In this document: piece by piece, positions 8,999 through 17,726 of the stretch | How the letters are laid out: every line of letters starts with the position of its first letter | Numbering within the stretch: the first letter of the stretch is position 1 | From: Ignavibacteria bacterium | GTDB taxonomy: Bacteria; Bacteroidota; Ignavibacteria; Tepidaquicellales; OLB5 | Direction of reading: 5' to 3' | DNA: 45,906 nt | Assembly (NCBI GenBank): GCA_019912545.1 | Contig: JAIOIK010000152.1 | Location: forward strand, 1 to 45,906 | Program-made: the position numbers and the translations under genes | Notes under the pieces: generated by a model | Told to the model about the DNA's origin: nothing | Seen by the model: the letters and a program-made list of their open reading frames with translations, nothing else | Database searches by the model: none

Positions 8999-9158
8999 GG
9001 TTACTGCTGGAGGAGGCTTTCTGGGGAAGTAAATGAGGTATAAATCTTATGATGAAGAACAAAATGGTCCCGCGCTAAGGCGGTACGAAGCAGGCCGCAA
9101 CCGTATTAAGAGGCAGAATAAAACCTCTTTTCTGCAAGCCAGCCTCGTGACGTCAACC
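8999..9158 (-). ncRNA. Candidate structured small RNA between ftsZ and its terminator, family not identified
   Basis: About 160 nt of minus-strand sequence with no ORF but many complementary segments. GGTT (9155-9158) can pair with AACC (8999-9002) and GAGGCT (9141-9146) with AGCCTC (9013-9018), closing the molecule. Inside are hairpins AAGAGG/CCTCTT (9108-9113 with 9124-9129, 10-nt loop) and GCGG/CCGC (9080-9083 with 9095-9098). A strong terminator follows. Size and closed-end shape would allow a 6S-like RNA, but I cannot match conserved 6S, RNase P, SRP or tmRNA signatures. No consensus promoter is seen directly upstream (TATAGT on the minus strand near 9182-9187 is the nearest candidate), so it could also be a processed ftsZ 3' UTR. 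Confidence 0.5.
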
Positions 9159-9238
9159 ATTATGCTTAATTTCATCACTTTACTATAGTGGGTCAGCAAT
9201 TTTTGAATCACAATCATATTTTTTATTAAGTAACAATA

Positions 9239-10492
9239 TTAATCCATTTGCCTTCTTAAGAATGCCGGCTTGTCATCGTTGGTGATCTTGAATTCATCCG
9301 AATTGAAATCAAAATCTTCAAGATCTATCTCTTCATTCCTCGTTCTGATCTTCTTCATATCTTCGTCGCTTAAGAGGTTATTCCTGCGTACAGCGGGTAT
9401 ATCATAATTCTGCAATTCCTGCTGAGTGCTGGGTATCTTAACAACGTTTGTATTGCTTTCGGTATTAAGAAGCAGGTTCTTTGATTTTGCTTCTTCATGC
9501 TCAGGATACGTGTTTGATTGCTTTTGCTGAACAGATGTAAATCCTGTAGCGATTATTGTGACGATAACTTCGTCTTCAAGTCTTTCATCTGAGACAACGC
9601 CCCAAATGAGCTTTCCGTAATTGCATCCTGCAGCCTGTTTGATAAGCTCAGTCATGTGCTTAAGATCAGAAATCCTGAAGTTTGGATCTGCTATGATATT
9701 GAGCAGTATTGATTTAGAGCCTGCAATTGATACACCTTCAAGCAGCGGGTTATCAATGGCTTCCTGTGTTGCTCTAAGCGCTTTGTTTTCGCCCTTAGCG
9801 TAGCCAATACCCATTAACGCATCGCCCATATCTCTCATGATAGTCTTCACATCGGCAAAATCAACATTCACCTTCCCTTTTTTGGTAATGATATCTGATA
9901 TACCGCGTGTTGCGTTGTAGAGTACGTCATCAACTTTCTTAAAGCTGTTTTCAAGCGTTACTTCCTCGCCAAAAACTGTAAGCAGTCTTTCATTCGGAAT
10001 AACAATGCAGGAATCAACTTCCTGTTTGAATCTCTTGAGTCCTTCTTCTGCTATTCTAAGCCTGTCATCGCCTTCAAAATCAAACGGCTTTGTAACTATA
10101 CCAACTACAAGCGCGCCTGTTGCTTTCGCTATTCTAGCTACAGCCGGACCGCCGCCTGTTCCTGTGCCGCCGCCCATACCAGCGGTAATGAAAACCATAT
10201 CACATCCTCTGACGACCTGTTCTATTTCTTCGCGGCTTTCTTCTACTGCCTTTGCTCCTTTTGATTCATCCATACCGGCGCCAAGCCCTAGTGTGGTGTT
10301 TCTGCCTATCTGGATCTTGATCTCTGCTTTGCTTCTTTCAAGATCCTGTATATCAGTGTTGAGAGCTATAAAGTCAACGCTATCAAGACCCTTTTCGATC
10401 ATGTTATTGATCGCATTGCCTCCTGCGCCCCCTACCCCGATAACTTTGATCTTTGCTCCGTAAGTTGCATCGGTAACAAGTGAAATTGCCAT
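9239..10492 (-). CDS. ftsZ: Cell division protein FtsZ
   Basis: Tubulin-like GTPase that polymerises into the Z ring at midcell. 417 residues. Motifs: GVGGAGGNAINNM (19-31), the tubulin signature GMGGGTGTGGGP (105-116), the T7-loop region around NVDFADVKTIMRDMGDALMG, a linker from about residue 320, and a conserved C-terminal peptide KPAFLRRQMD of the Bacteroidota type that binds FtsA. Unusually for this window it has a good Shine-Dalgarno, AAGGAG at 10503-10508, 10 nt before the ATG, fitting a highly expressed protein. It is the last protein gene of the dcw cluster, 108 nt after ftsA. Confidence 0.99.
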   Translation of the reverse strand: MAISLVTDATYGAKIKVIGVGGAGGNAINNMIEKGLDSVDFIALNTDIQDLERSKAEIKIQIGRNTTLGLGAGMDESKGAKAVEESREEIEQVVRGCDMVFITAGMGGGTGTGGGPAVARIAKATGALVVGIVTKPFDFEGDDRLRIAEEGLKRFKQEVDSCIVIPNERLLTVFGEEVTLENSFKKVDDVLYNATRGISDIITKKGKVNVDFADVKTIMRDMGDALMGIGYAKGENKALRATQEAIDNPLLEGVSIAGSKSILLNIIADPNFRISDLKHMTELIKQAAGCNYGKLIWGVVSDERLEDEVIVTIIATGFTSVQQKQSNTYPEHEEAKSKNLLLNTESNTNVVKIPSTQQELQNYDIPAVRRNNLLSDEDMKKIRTRNEEIDLEDFDFNSDEFKITNDDKPAFLRRQMD

Positions 10493-10600
10493 TGTTTTTT
10501 TTCTCCTTCTCTTTCCCCTAGAAAGGAATCAAGTTTAAGTTATAAATTGAATTATTTAATTTCTTTATTTCGTTGAACGTCATTTTATATAATTTGCTGT

Positions 10601-11866
10601 TTACAATTCGTCAAACCAGTGTTTTATTCTCTCAAAAACATTTTTCAGACCCGGATGCTTTTTGCCTTTTAAGCTCTTTACATTCTTTTTCTGGTTCAGG
10701 TATTTCATCCTGTGAAGTATGAGGCCTATACCGGTAGCATAAATGGGGCTCTCAACTTCTTTTATCAATCCCCCGCCAATATCCATCGGAACTCCAAGGT
10801 TTACTTCTGAACCAAGCACCTGGGTCGCAAGCTCTCTTGTTCCTCTAAGCAAAGATCCGCCGCCGGTGATCACAACGCCTGCAGGCAAATAACTTTCAAT
10901 TCCCGAACGTTTGATTTCCTGTCCTGCAAGCACAAATAGTTCTTCCATTCTTGCCTGGATAATTCTTGCAATTATACTCTTTTCTATCTTAAGCGGCTTT
11001 CTTCCTTTTATTCCCTGGATCGTAATTATATCATCGTTTATGATCTCACTCACAAGCGCATAGCCATATTCTTTCTTCACTCTTTCAGCCTCTTTTTCAT
11101 CAATACCAAGGGTCTCGCTGATATCGTTTGTAACCTGGCTGCCTGCAATGCCTATACCGGCAGTATGTTTTATAACCCCTTTTTTGAATACTGCTATATC
11201 TGTGGTCCCGCCGCCGATATCTATCATAGCAACACCGACTTTTTTCTCGGATTCATTCAGCACAGCGTATGATGAAGCCAGTGGTTCGAGTACTATATCA
11301 TCTATATCAACCCCAACGGACTGAACACAGCTTGATAGATCATCGATCTGTGATACTAGTCCGGTTAGTATGTTTACTTTTGCTTCCATCCTCAGCCCGA
11401 ACATACCAATTGGCAGATCGAATATTCCGTCTTTGCTATCGATAATAAACTCCTGCGGAATAACATCAATAATTTTCTCATCTTTTGAAAGTTTCAGGCT
11501 CTTTGCGCTTTCATAAAGTCTTTCAATATCTTCTTCAGTGATAATCCTATCCGGATGTGCTATTGCAACGATGCCTTCAGACTGGATGCATCTGATATGC
11601 GGGCCGGCAATCCCTACTGTAACAGATTTAATATCAAATCCTGAGCGCTCTTCTGCTTCTTTAAGTGATGCTTTAATAGACTCAAGTGTTTTCCCCGGGT
11701 TAACAACCATTCCGCGGGATAGTCCGGTAGAAGGCGCCTTGCCGACACCAAGAATATTCAGCCTGCCGTCTTCCCTTACCTGCGCAACAATTGTGCATAT
11801 TTTTGTAGTGCCTACATCAAGCCCAACTATTATATCACCTTTATCTGCTGTTTTTTTCTTAGCCAT
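10601..11866 (-). CDS. ftsA: Cell division protein FtsA
   Basis: Actin-like ATPase that tethers FtsZ to the inner membrane. 421 residues. Phosphate-1 motif GLDVGTTKICTIVAQ (14-28), the SHS2/1C subdomain around SVTVGIAGPHIRCIQSEGIVAI, phosphate-2 MIDIGGGTTDIAVF (about 215-228), adenosine motif VVITGGGSLLRG, and a basic/amphipathic C-terminus (FERIKHWFDEL) that serves as the membrane-targeting helix. It lies between ftsQ and ftsZ in the standard order. Confidence 0.98.
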   Translation of the reverse strand: MAKKKTADKGDIIVGLDVGTTKICTIVAQVREDGRLNILGVGKAPSTGLSRGMVVNPGKTLESIKASLKEAEERSGFDIKSVTVGIAGPHIRCIQSEGIVAIAHPDRIITEEDIERLYESAKSLKLSKDEKIIDVIPQEFIIDSKDGIFDLPIGMFGLRMEAKVNILTGLVSQIDDLSSCVQSVGVDIDDIVLEPLASSYAVLNESEKKVGVAMIDIGGGTTDIAVFKKGVIKHTAGIGIAGSQVTNDISETLGIDEKEAERVKKEYGYALVSEIINDDIITIQGIKGRKPLKIEKSIIARIIQARMEELFVLAGQEIKRSGIESYLPAGVVITGGGSLLRGTRELATQVLGSEVNLGVPMDIGGGLIKEVESPIYATGIGLILHRMKYLNQKKNVKSLKGKKHPGLKNVFERIKHWFDEL

Positions 11867-11904
11867 ATTACGGTTTATTACAGTTTTATGATTTCAAAAT
11901 TTTA

Positions 11905-12723
11905 TTACTGCTGATTGTTGTTCTTTGTAACTATAATATCGTTGTATCTCATATCAATGTACTTGAATGAATTCATCGGACGGTAAACCCTTACCTGTTT
12001 CAAAAATGCATTGAGCTGGACAAGCTTACAATCAATTGCAGATCTGAGCGAGATGTTATTTACATCCTTTACATTGCCTATTGTTTCGTACTTTTCTTTT
12101 TTTAACAAATTGGAATAATCTATAAAATATACCGGGGTTGCATCATCACTTGTAACCAAGGTTATCCTGCTTGAATCTGAAAAATTTATTTCTGATATGT
12201 AGTTATATAAACTCTTGTTCAGCTTAATTGACTGGCTGATTATGTACTGCGCGATCTTAAGATATTTGAGATCATCTCTTCCGTATGAACCCGTGGTCAA
12301 TTCTCCTGAAAGGCCGCTAATAACCGGCAGATCGATACCGGTTTGCTCTTTTTTCAATGAATATAAGCTCAATTGGTCATCTACCAGGAATAATTCTTTC
12401 CCGTTTGAAGCTGCGGCAAAAGGATTTTTCTCGGCAATTTCTATTTTTATTGTCGTGCCGTCTTTCAATACTACTGCCTTCTTTATATTCGGATGCTTTG
12501 ATATCCTTGCTTCGATCATGTCGAGGGAGAGAACATTTGAACAAATAATGGAATCATTAAGCTTGGCAAAATCGAATATCTCATCTTTTGAGAGCGTTAT
12601 GTTTCCTGAGAGTACTACATTGTGTATAGTAGATCTGTCTTTCCAAAGTCCGGAAAGCACTATACTTGAAAAAGCAAATATTATCACAACTACAAAGAGC
12701 AATATCAATTTCCAGTTCTTCAT
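11905..12723 (-). CDS. ftsQ: Cell division protein FtsQ
   Basis: 272 residues. A short cytoplasmic N-terminus (MKNWK), one transmembrane helix (about 6-27), then a POTRA domain (residues 35-100: IHNVVLSGNITLSKDEIFDFA...IEIAEKNPFAA) and the beta domain. FtsQ is the bitopic divisome scaffold that joins FtsL/FtsB and recruits FtsW/FtsI. The start overlaps the murB stop by 4 nt (ATGA-type), giving translational coupling. Sequence conservation in this family is low, so the call rests on topology, POTRA pattern and position. Confidence 0.9.
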   Translation of the reverse strand: MKNWKLILLFVVVIIFAFSSIVLSGLWKDRSTIHNVVLSGNITLSKDEIFDFAKLNDSIICSNVLSLDMIEARISKHPNIKKAVVLKDGTTIKIEIAEKNPFAAASNGKELFLVDDQLSLYSLKKEQTGIDLPVISGLSGELTTGSYGRDDLKYLKIAQYIISQSIKLNKSLYNYISEINFSDSSRITLVTSDDATPVYFIDYSNLLKKEKYETIGNVKDVNNISLRSAIDCKLVQLNAFLKQVRVYRPMNSFKYIDMRYNDIIVTKNNNQQ

Positions 12724-13625
12724 ATTGCCACCTCTTCAAACCCAATGAGCTTAACTTCCATTTCCAGTTCAACTCCGGTTTTTTCATGAACTGTATTCCT
12801 GATTATTTTTACAAGCTCAATTACATCACCTGCAGTTGCATTCCCGCGGTTAACAATGAAGTTCGCATGTTTTTCTGAAACCATTGCACCGCCAAAAACT
12901 TTGCCCTTTAAGCCGCATTCCTGTATAAGTATTGCAGCCTTATTATCCCCCGGATTTTTGAATATGCATCCGGCATTTGGTATTTCTACAGGCTGTGCTT
13001 CGTTTCGTTTCAAAATCAGTTCTTTACGCCTTGCCATAAGCTCTTCTTTATTACCGGAAGGAAGTGAAAATTTTCCTTCGAGAACAATTGTATTTCTCAG
13101 GTCAGAATTCCTGTATTTGAAGCCGCACTCTGCTTTTTGTAGCGTTATCATTGATTCATTTTTGATAACCTTTACTTCATTTATGTGATCAGCAGTTTCT
13201 CCGCCATAGCATCCGGCATTCATTACCAGAGCGCCGCCAACTGATGCAGGAATTCCTGCCAGCATTTCTACTCCCGCGTAGTTTTTCTGAATGCAGAAAT
13301 CAACAAATCTTGCCATTTTTACTCCGGCACCTGATATGATACAATCGCTTTCATGTCTCAGGTAGTTAAATGAAGTATCAAGGTTTATTACAATTCCTCT
13401 GATACCTTCATCACTCATTAGAATATTGCTGCCATTACCCATTACATAAAAAGGAATACCCTGTTTATTTGCATACTTAACAATGCTTAAAACATCATCC
13501 GCATCAACAGGTTCAACAAAGTAATCTGCATCTCCCCCAATACGGAAAGTTGTGTACCTAGCCAGAGGTTCATTTAAAGTGATCCGGCCCTTAAAAACTT
13601 TCTGTATTTCGGTTATTGATATCAA
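12720..13625 (-). CDS. murB: UDP-N-acetylenolpyruvoylglucosamine reductase MurB
   Basis: FAD-dependent enzyme that reduces UDP-GlcNAc-enolpyruvate to UDP-MurNAc in the cytoplasm. 301 residues, the shorter (type II) length. FAD-binding segments: TTFRIGGDADYFVEP (26-40), MGNGSNILMSDEGIRGIVI (61-79), AGIPASVGGALVMNAGCYGG (123-142) and the active-site RNEAQPVEIPNAGCIFKNP (208-226) and QECGLKG. It overlaps murC upstream and ftsQ downstream by 4 nt each. Confidence 0.98.
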   Translation of the reverse strand: MISITEIQKVFKGRITLNEPLARYTTFRIGGDADYFVEPVDADDVLSIVKYANKQGIPFYVMGNGSNILMSDEGIRGIVINLDTSFNYLRHESDCIISGAGVKMARFVDFCIQKNYAGVEMLAGIPASVGGALVMNAGCYGGETADHINEVKVIKNESMITLQKAECGFKYRNSDLRNTIVLEGKFSLPSGNKEELMARRKELILKRNEAQPVEIPNAGCIFKNPGDNKAAILIQECGLKGKVFGGAMVSEKHANFIVNRGNATAGDVIELVKIIRNTVHEKTGVELEMEVKLIGFEEVAI

Positions 13626-15001
13626 TTTTTCTTGTCTGATTCAAGCTTTTTTACAAATTTACTGCAAAGATTAGTGACATCTCCGGCTCCCTGGAAAACT
13701 ATTACGTCGTTATTACTTCTATCTTCAATTAACATGTTTATGATATCTTCACTATTTCCGGCAAGCTTTGAATTTTTATTCAGCTTGATTAATTCATCAA
13801 AAATCAGTTTGCTTGTTACGCCTTCAATTGGCTTTTCTCTTGCCGGGTAGATATCCATCAGCAAAACTTTATCAGAAACAGCAAGTGATTCAGCGAATTC
13901 TTTATAAAAATCCCTCGTCCTCGAATATAAATGCGGCTGGAAAACCGTTATTATTCTACCGCTTACCATTTCCCTCAATCCATTCAAACTTGCGGAAACC
14001 TCAACCTGATGGTGTGAGTAATCGTCATAAACTTTTATGCCGTTACTTTCATACTTAAGCTGCATTCTCCTGTCAACAGTTCTGAAATTGCTTATACTTT
14101 CTCTGTATTTCTCAAGTGGTATATCAAGTACTTTTGAAACAGCGAAGCACGCAGTTGAATTAAGCGCATTATGCTTGCCGACCATATTCAGTTTAATATC
14201 ATTGTATGAACTGTGTGAATTCAATATTGAGAAATTAAGCGCGTTGTTTTCGGCATTATAATCAATGATCTTCAGGTAGTTCTTTTCATCAAAGCCGTAT
14301 GAAATTTTTTCGCGGTTAATTGAATTTATGAAACTCTTAATGTTCCCATCGTCACCGCAAAATATCATATATGCGCCGTATTTGGACCTGTCACAAAACA
14401 GCCTGAAAGTATCTTTTATATCATCAAGATCTTTGTAGATATCCAAATGATCTTCATCAACGTTTGTTATCACTGTAACATTTGGCCTTAATGTCAGGAA
14501 CGACCTGTCATATTCATCTGCTTCTACTACAGCATACTTTCCGCTGCCAAATCTTGATGCACCGCCATCGAAAAGCTGAACGTTTCCGCCAACAAATATC
14601 AGCGGATCAAGTCCGGCATCAACCAGAAGCTTGCCGATCATCGCAGTTGTAGTGGTTTTGCCATGAGTACCCGAAACAGCTATTAAGTATTTATCGTTAA
14701 CTATTTCACCAAGCATTTCAGCACGTCTGATCGTCCGCAGCCCAAGCTCTTTTGCCCTGATGATTTCGTGGTTATCGCTTTTAACAGCCGAGGTATATAC
14801 AACTGTATCAATAGTTGAATTGATGTTTTCAGCATTATGACCAATGTAAATTTTGGCTCCCAATTCCCGCAGCCTGGTGGTTATTGCAGTTTCAGTCATA
14901 TCAGATCCATAGACACTACTGCCATTTTTCAGGTAATACTCGGCAAGGCCGCTCATACCAATTCCGCCAATTCCTACGAAATAAATGCTGTTCTTTTTCA
15001 T
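13622..15001 (-). CDS. murC: UDP-N-acetylmuramate--L-alanine ligase MurC
   Basis: Adds L-Ala to UDP-MurNAc (ATP-dependent). The ATG at 15001 is chosen (459 residues; MKKNSIYFVGIGGIGMSGLA); an in-frame TTG seven codons upstream would give 466. Domains: N-terminal Rossmann UDP-binding (GIGGIGMSGLAEYYL), P-loop VSGTHGKTTTTAMIG, VVEADEYDRSFL, TNVDEDHLD, and the C-terminal domain with VYDDYSHHQVEV and FQPHLYSRT. The cluster has no ddl gene next to it, so D-Ala-D-Ala ligase must be elsewhere. Confidence 0.98.
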   Translation of the reverse strand: MKKNSIYFVGIGGIGMSGLAEYYLKNGSSVYGSDMTETAITTRLRELGAKIYIGHNAENINSTIDTVVYTSAVKSDNHEIIRAKELGLRTIRRAEMLGEIVNDKYLIAVSGTHGKTTTTAMIGKLLVDAGLDPLIFVGGNVQLFDGGASRFGSGKYAVVEADEYDRSFLTLRPNVTVITNVDEDHLDIYKDLDDIKDTFRLFCDRSKYGAYMIFCGDDGNIKSFINSINREKISYGFDEKNYLKIIDYNAENNALNFSILNSHSSYNDIKLNMVGKHNALNSTACFAVSKVLDIPLEKYRESISNFRTVDRRMQLKYESNGIKVYDDYSHHQVEVSASLNGLREMVSGRIITVFQPHLYSRTRDFYKEFAESLAVSDKVLLMDIYPAREKPIEGVTSKLIFDELIKLNKNSKLAGNSEDIINMLIEDRSNNDVIVFQGAGDVTNLCSKFVKKLESDKKN

Positions 15002-15023
15002 CAATATTGTTATTGGTATCAAT

Positions 15024-15482
15024 TTAGTTTACCGCTGCCGGATGTTTAATTTTCAAAAATTCGCTGATCAGTTCTCCACCGCGTTCAAAATCGTTTGCCC
15101 TTATTCTAAGCTGTTTCCTTCTGTGCTTAAGCTTGAGCTTTATTATTCTGTAAGTCATTTCTTCATCTTTCTTTCTTCGTCTGCCGATCTTAACATTTAT
15201 AATATCGCTGAACAGCACTTCCCTGCTTCCGAATTTGTTCTTGAATACTATTCTGTCATTCATTAGAATGATCATTGGAGCGCGGATAGTATTAATGATT
15301 ACAATAAACAGGAATATTATGATGAATATTATCAGTATGTAGAAAATAGGATCATTATACAGAGACTTGAAGCTTTCACCAATTGTTCCGCGGAAAAGAA
15401 CATAAGCCGTAAAAAACAAAAGGTATATCACCAGTGACTGGTAATAGAAGTCCATTCTGTGTTTGTGAACTTTCTGTCCCAT
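15024..15482 (-). CDS. Two-helix membrane protein with PH-like cytoplasmic domain, unknown, inside the dcw cluster
   Basis: 152 residues. A short basic N-terminus (GQKVHKHRMDFYYQ), two transmembrane helices (about 15-31 and 45-64), then a soluble part of about 85 residues. It begins RAPMIILMNDRIVFKNKFGSRE and continues LFSDIINVKIGRRRKKD....YRIIKLKLKHRRKQLRIRA. That strand order and the IxxDRIxxKNKFG....I.FSDI..V pattern resemble bacterial PH-like (bPH/YdbT-type) domains. It sits exactly between murG (0-nt gap) and murC (about 22 nt) on the same strand. It is not a standard division gene; a role in divisome or cell-wall regulation is only inference from position. Confidence 0.75.
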   Translation of the reverse strand: MGQKVHKHRMDFYYQSLVIYLLFFTAYVLFRGTIGESFKSLYNDPIFYILIIFIIIFLFIVIINTIRAPMIILMNDRIVFKNKFGSREVLFSDIINVKIGRRRKKDEEMTYRIIKLKLKHRRKQLRIRANDFERGGELISEFLKIKHPAAVN

Positions 15483-16583
15483 TTAATTTTTAGATTTACT
15501 TACCAGATCAATCAGCATTGCAGCTATTTTTGATGCTGCCTTTTGATCAGCGAACTGCTTAATATTATTTTTCATGTAAACAAGCTTATTATCATCATTA
15601 ATGAGCGATAGGATCGTACTTTCAAATTTTTCATTTAGTTCGTTATCACGGATCATTTCTGCTGCGTGCTTTTCAACAATTGCTTTCGCATTTTTTTCCT
15701 GGTGATTTTCTGAGGCCAGCGGGAATGGCACAAATATTGCCGCCAAGCCAAATGCAGCAAGCTCCATTATTGTTGATATGCCTGAGCGACAAACTATAAG
15801 GTCTGCAGCTGAATATGCTTTATCTATATTATTGATGTATCTCAATACTTTTACATTCTTGTTTCCTGAAATTGTCTTTGATATGCTCTCAAAATCCTTA
15901 TCGCCTGTCTGCCAGATGACCTGAATTCCGCTTCCGCAGATATTTTTTATGCATTTAAGCAAAGCCGTGTTGATTGATTGCGCTCCCTGGCTTCCTCCAA
16001 AAACAAACAGTATTTTTTTGGATGCATCAAACCCAAAATAGGAAACTGCATCGGTTCTATCGTAATTTTTCAGGTTCTCTCTGACCGGGTAAGACATTAC
16101 TTCAGCATTATCCTTCCTTTTCAGGAATTGTTTTGTACCTTCAAAATTCACAATGACCTTATCTGCTTTTGGTGAGATCAGCTTTACCGTTACACCCGGG
16201 TAATAATTACCTTCCTCTATTACCGAAGGGATATTCAGCTTTATAGCTGATCTTAATACCGGCCCTGAAACAAAGCCGCCTGTACCATACACAAGTTCAG
16301 GTTTAAAATCTTTCAATATTCCTGCTGAGGTTTTCAGTGCTTTTAATATTTTGTATGCTGTTAGAAAATTTTTAACACTCAGGTTTCTTTTGAAACCGCT
16401 TATTTTAATTGTCTCGAGTTTGTATCCGGCTAGAGGAATGATCTTTTCTTCAATTCTTCCTTTTGCCCCTATGAATTTGATCTCAATTTTGTCGTTCAGC
16501 TTTCTTAATTCATCGGCAATTGCAATTGCCGGGTAAATATGGCCGCCAGTTCCTCCGGCAGCAAAAATGATCCTGCTAATCAT
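15483..16583 (-). CDS. murG: UDP-N-acetylglucosamine transferase MurG (lipid II synthase)
   Basis: GT-B glycosyltransferase on the inner membrane face that transfers GlcNAc to lipid I. The ATG at 16583 is preferred (366 residues, MISRIIFAAGGTGGHIYPA); it overlaps the ftsW stop by 8 nt. In-frame ATG 16592 and TTG 16604 are alternatives. Motifs: GGTGGHIYPAIAIA, GTGGFVSGPV, FGGSQGAQSINTAL, CRSGISTIMELAAFGLAAIFVPFPLASENHQ. Confidence 0.97.
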   Translation of the reverse strand: MISRIIFAAGGTGGHIYPAIAIADELRKLNDKIEIKFIGAKGRIEEKIIPLAGYKLETIKISGFKRNLSVKNFLTAYKILKALKTSAGILKDFKPELVYGTGGFVSGPVLRSAIKLNIPSVIEEGNYYPGVTVKLISPKADKVIVNFEGTKQFLKRKDNAEVMSYPVRENLKNYDRTDAVSYFGFDASKKILFVFGGSQGAQSINTALLKCIKNICGSGIQVIWQTGDKDFESISKTISGNKNVKVLRYINNIDKAYSAADLIVCRSGISTIMELAAFGLAAIFVPFPLASENHQEKNAKAIVEKHAAEMIRDNELNEKFESTILSLINDDNKLVYMKNNIKQFADQKAASKIAAMLIDLVSKSKN

Positions 16584-17724
16584 CGTTTTCATGCGCACCT
16601 GCAAGCGCTTCCCTGAGTAAAGCCCCTTTGGGCTGAAGCCTGTATGTGGAAATATTCAACAAAATCCCCACTGCTATAGAATTGAAAATGATGGACGTAC
16701 CGCCGTAGCTGATAAATGGAAGGGTTTGACCAGTTGTTGGGATCATCCCCGTAGCTACCATCATATTAATCACAGCATTCATTCCAATAATTATAGTTAT
16801 GCCAAAAGCGAGGTACTTCCCGAAGTCATCCTGCATTGTTCTTGCAAGCTTCAGGCCGCTGTAAACAAACATTGCAAAGAGCAGAATTACAATTGTAACG
16901 CCCCAAAATCCGTATTCTTCGCCTACTATCGAAAATACAAAATCATCGTATGATTGCGGCAGGAAGAAATCACGCTGGTTTGAATTGCCCGGCCCTACTC
17001 CCAAAAATCCGCCATTTCCGAACCCAATAATTGCCTGTGAGAGCTGGTAACTGGCATCTCCACCTGAAGTATGTTCTTTGTACGAAAATATCCTGTTCAG
17101 TATGTATGGCTTAGAAAGAACGAACAGGATCGCAGCCGGGATCATAGAGACTATTGTAAAAACCATGTGTTTCATTTTTACTTTACCGATCCAGAAAACC
17201 ATAAGGCTTGAGATAAAAATTACGCTGGCAGTCGAAAAGTTAGGCTGCACTGCTATTAGGCAAACAACTGCAAGAACGTATCCCAGGACAGGCAGGTAGC
17301 CGTAATACAGGTTGCCTATATAATCTTTTTTCTTTGCAAGCAGGTATGCAATATTTATCAAGAGCGCATATTTAACAAAGTCAGCCGGCTGAAAGCTGAA
17401 ACCGCCGAGGTAGATCCACCTTGCGGCACCTTTGGTTGTTTCTACCCCGGCAAAAAGCAGGTAAAGAAGCATCAAAATAGCGGCGCCCATCAGCCATTTG
17501 CGGTACCTGATAAGATTCAGGTAACTTATCCGAGATGTAAGGAAAATTAGAAATACACCGATTGATACCCTGATCAAATGGTTGCGGAATAAAAGAGAAC
17601 TGTCGCCGCTGATCTTCACCGACCAGCTAGAAGACGCACTGTAAACCACTCCCAGGCTGAATGTTATCAGCGCAAGTATCGGGATCAGAATGCCCAGGTC
17701 TATTTTATTTATTCTTGCTTCCAT
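16576..17724 (-). CDS. ftsW: Peptidoglycan polymerase FtsW (SEDS family)
   Basis: 382 residues with about ten transmembrane helices. SEDS glycosyltransferase that polymerises lipid II with the class B PBP FtsI. Signature segments: GAARWIYLGGFSFQPADFVKYALL (about 100-123, containing the conserved FQPAE/D region), GGFLGVGPGNSNQRDFFLPQSYDDFVFSIVGEE (about 233-265), and PTTGQTLPFISYGGTS (about 335-350). It lies 2 nt after murD and overlaps murG. Confidence 0.97.
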   Translation of the reverse strand: MEARINKIDLGILIPILALITFSLGVVYSASSSWSVKISGDSSLLFRNHLIRVSIGVFLIFLTSRISYLNLIRYRKWLMGAAILMLLYLLFAGVETTKGAARWIYLGGFSFQPADFVKYALLINIAYLLAKKKDYIGNLYYGYLPVLGYVLAVVCLIAVQPNFSTASVIFISSLMVFWIGKVKMKHMVFTIVSMIPAAILFVLSKPYILNRIFSYKEHTSGGDASYQLSQAIIGFGNGGFLGVGPGNSNQRDFFLPQSYDDFVFSIVGEEYGFWGVTIVILLFAMFVYSGLKLARTMQDDFGKYLAFGITIIIGMNAVINMMVATGMIPTTGQTLPFISYGGTSIIFNSIAVGILLNISTYRLQPKGALLREALAGAHENDD

Positions 17725-17726
17725 GA

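Noticed and set aside
8999-9158. RNase P RNA, tmRNA or SRP RNA downstream of ftsZ
   Set aside because: The conserved GAGGAAAGUCC/ACAGAA, tag-peptide or GGUCAGG..GGAAGNAGC signatures are missing.
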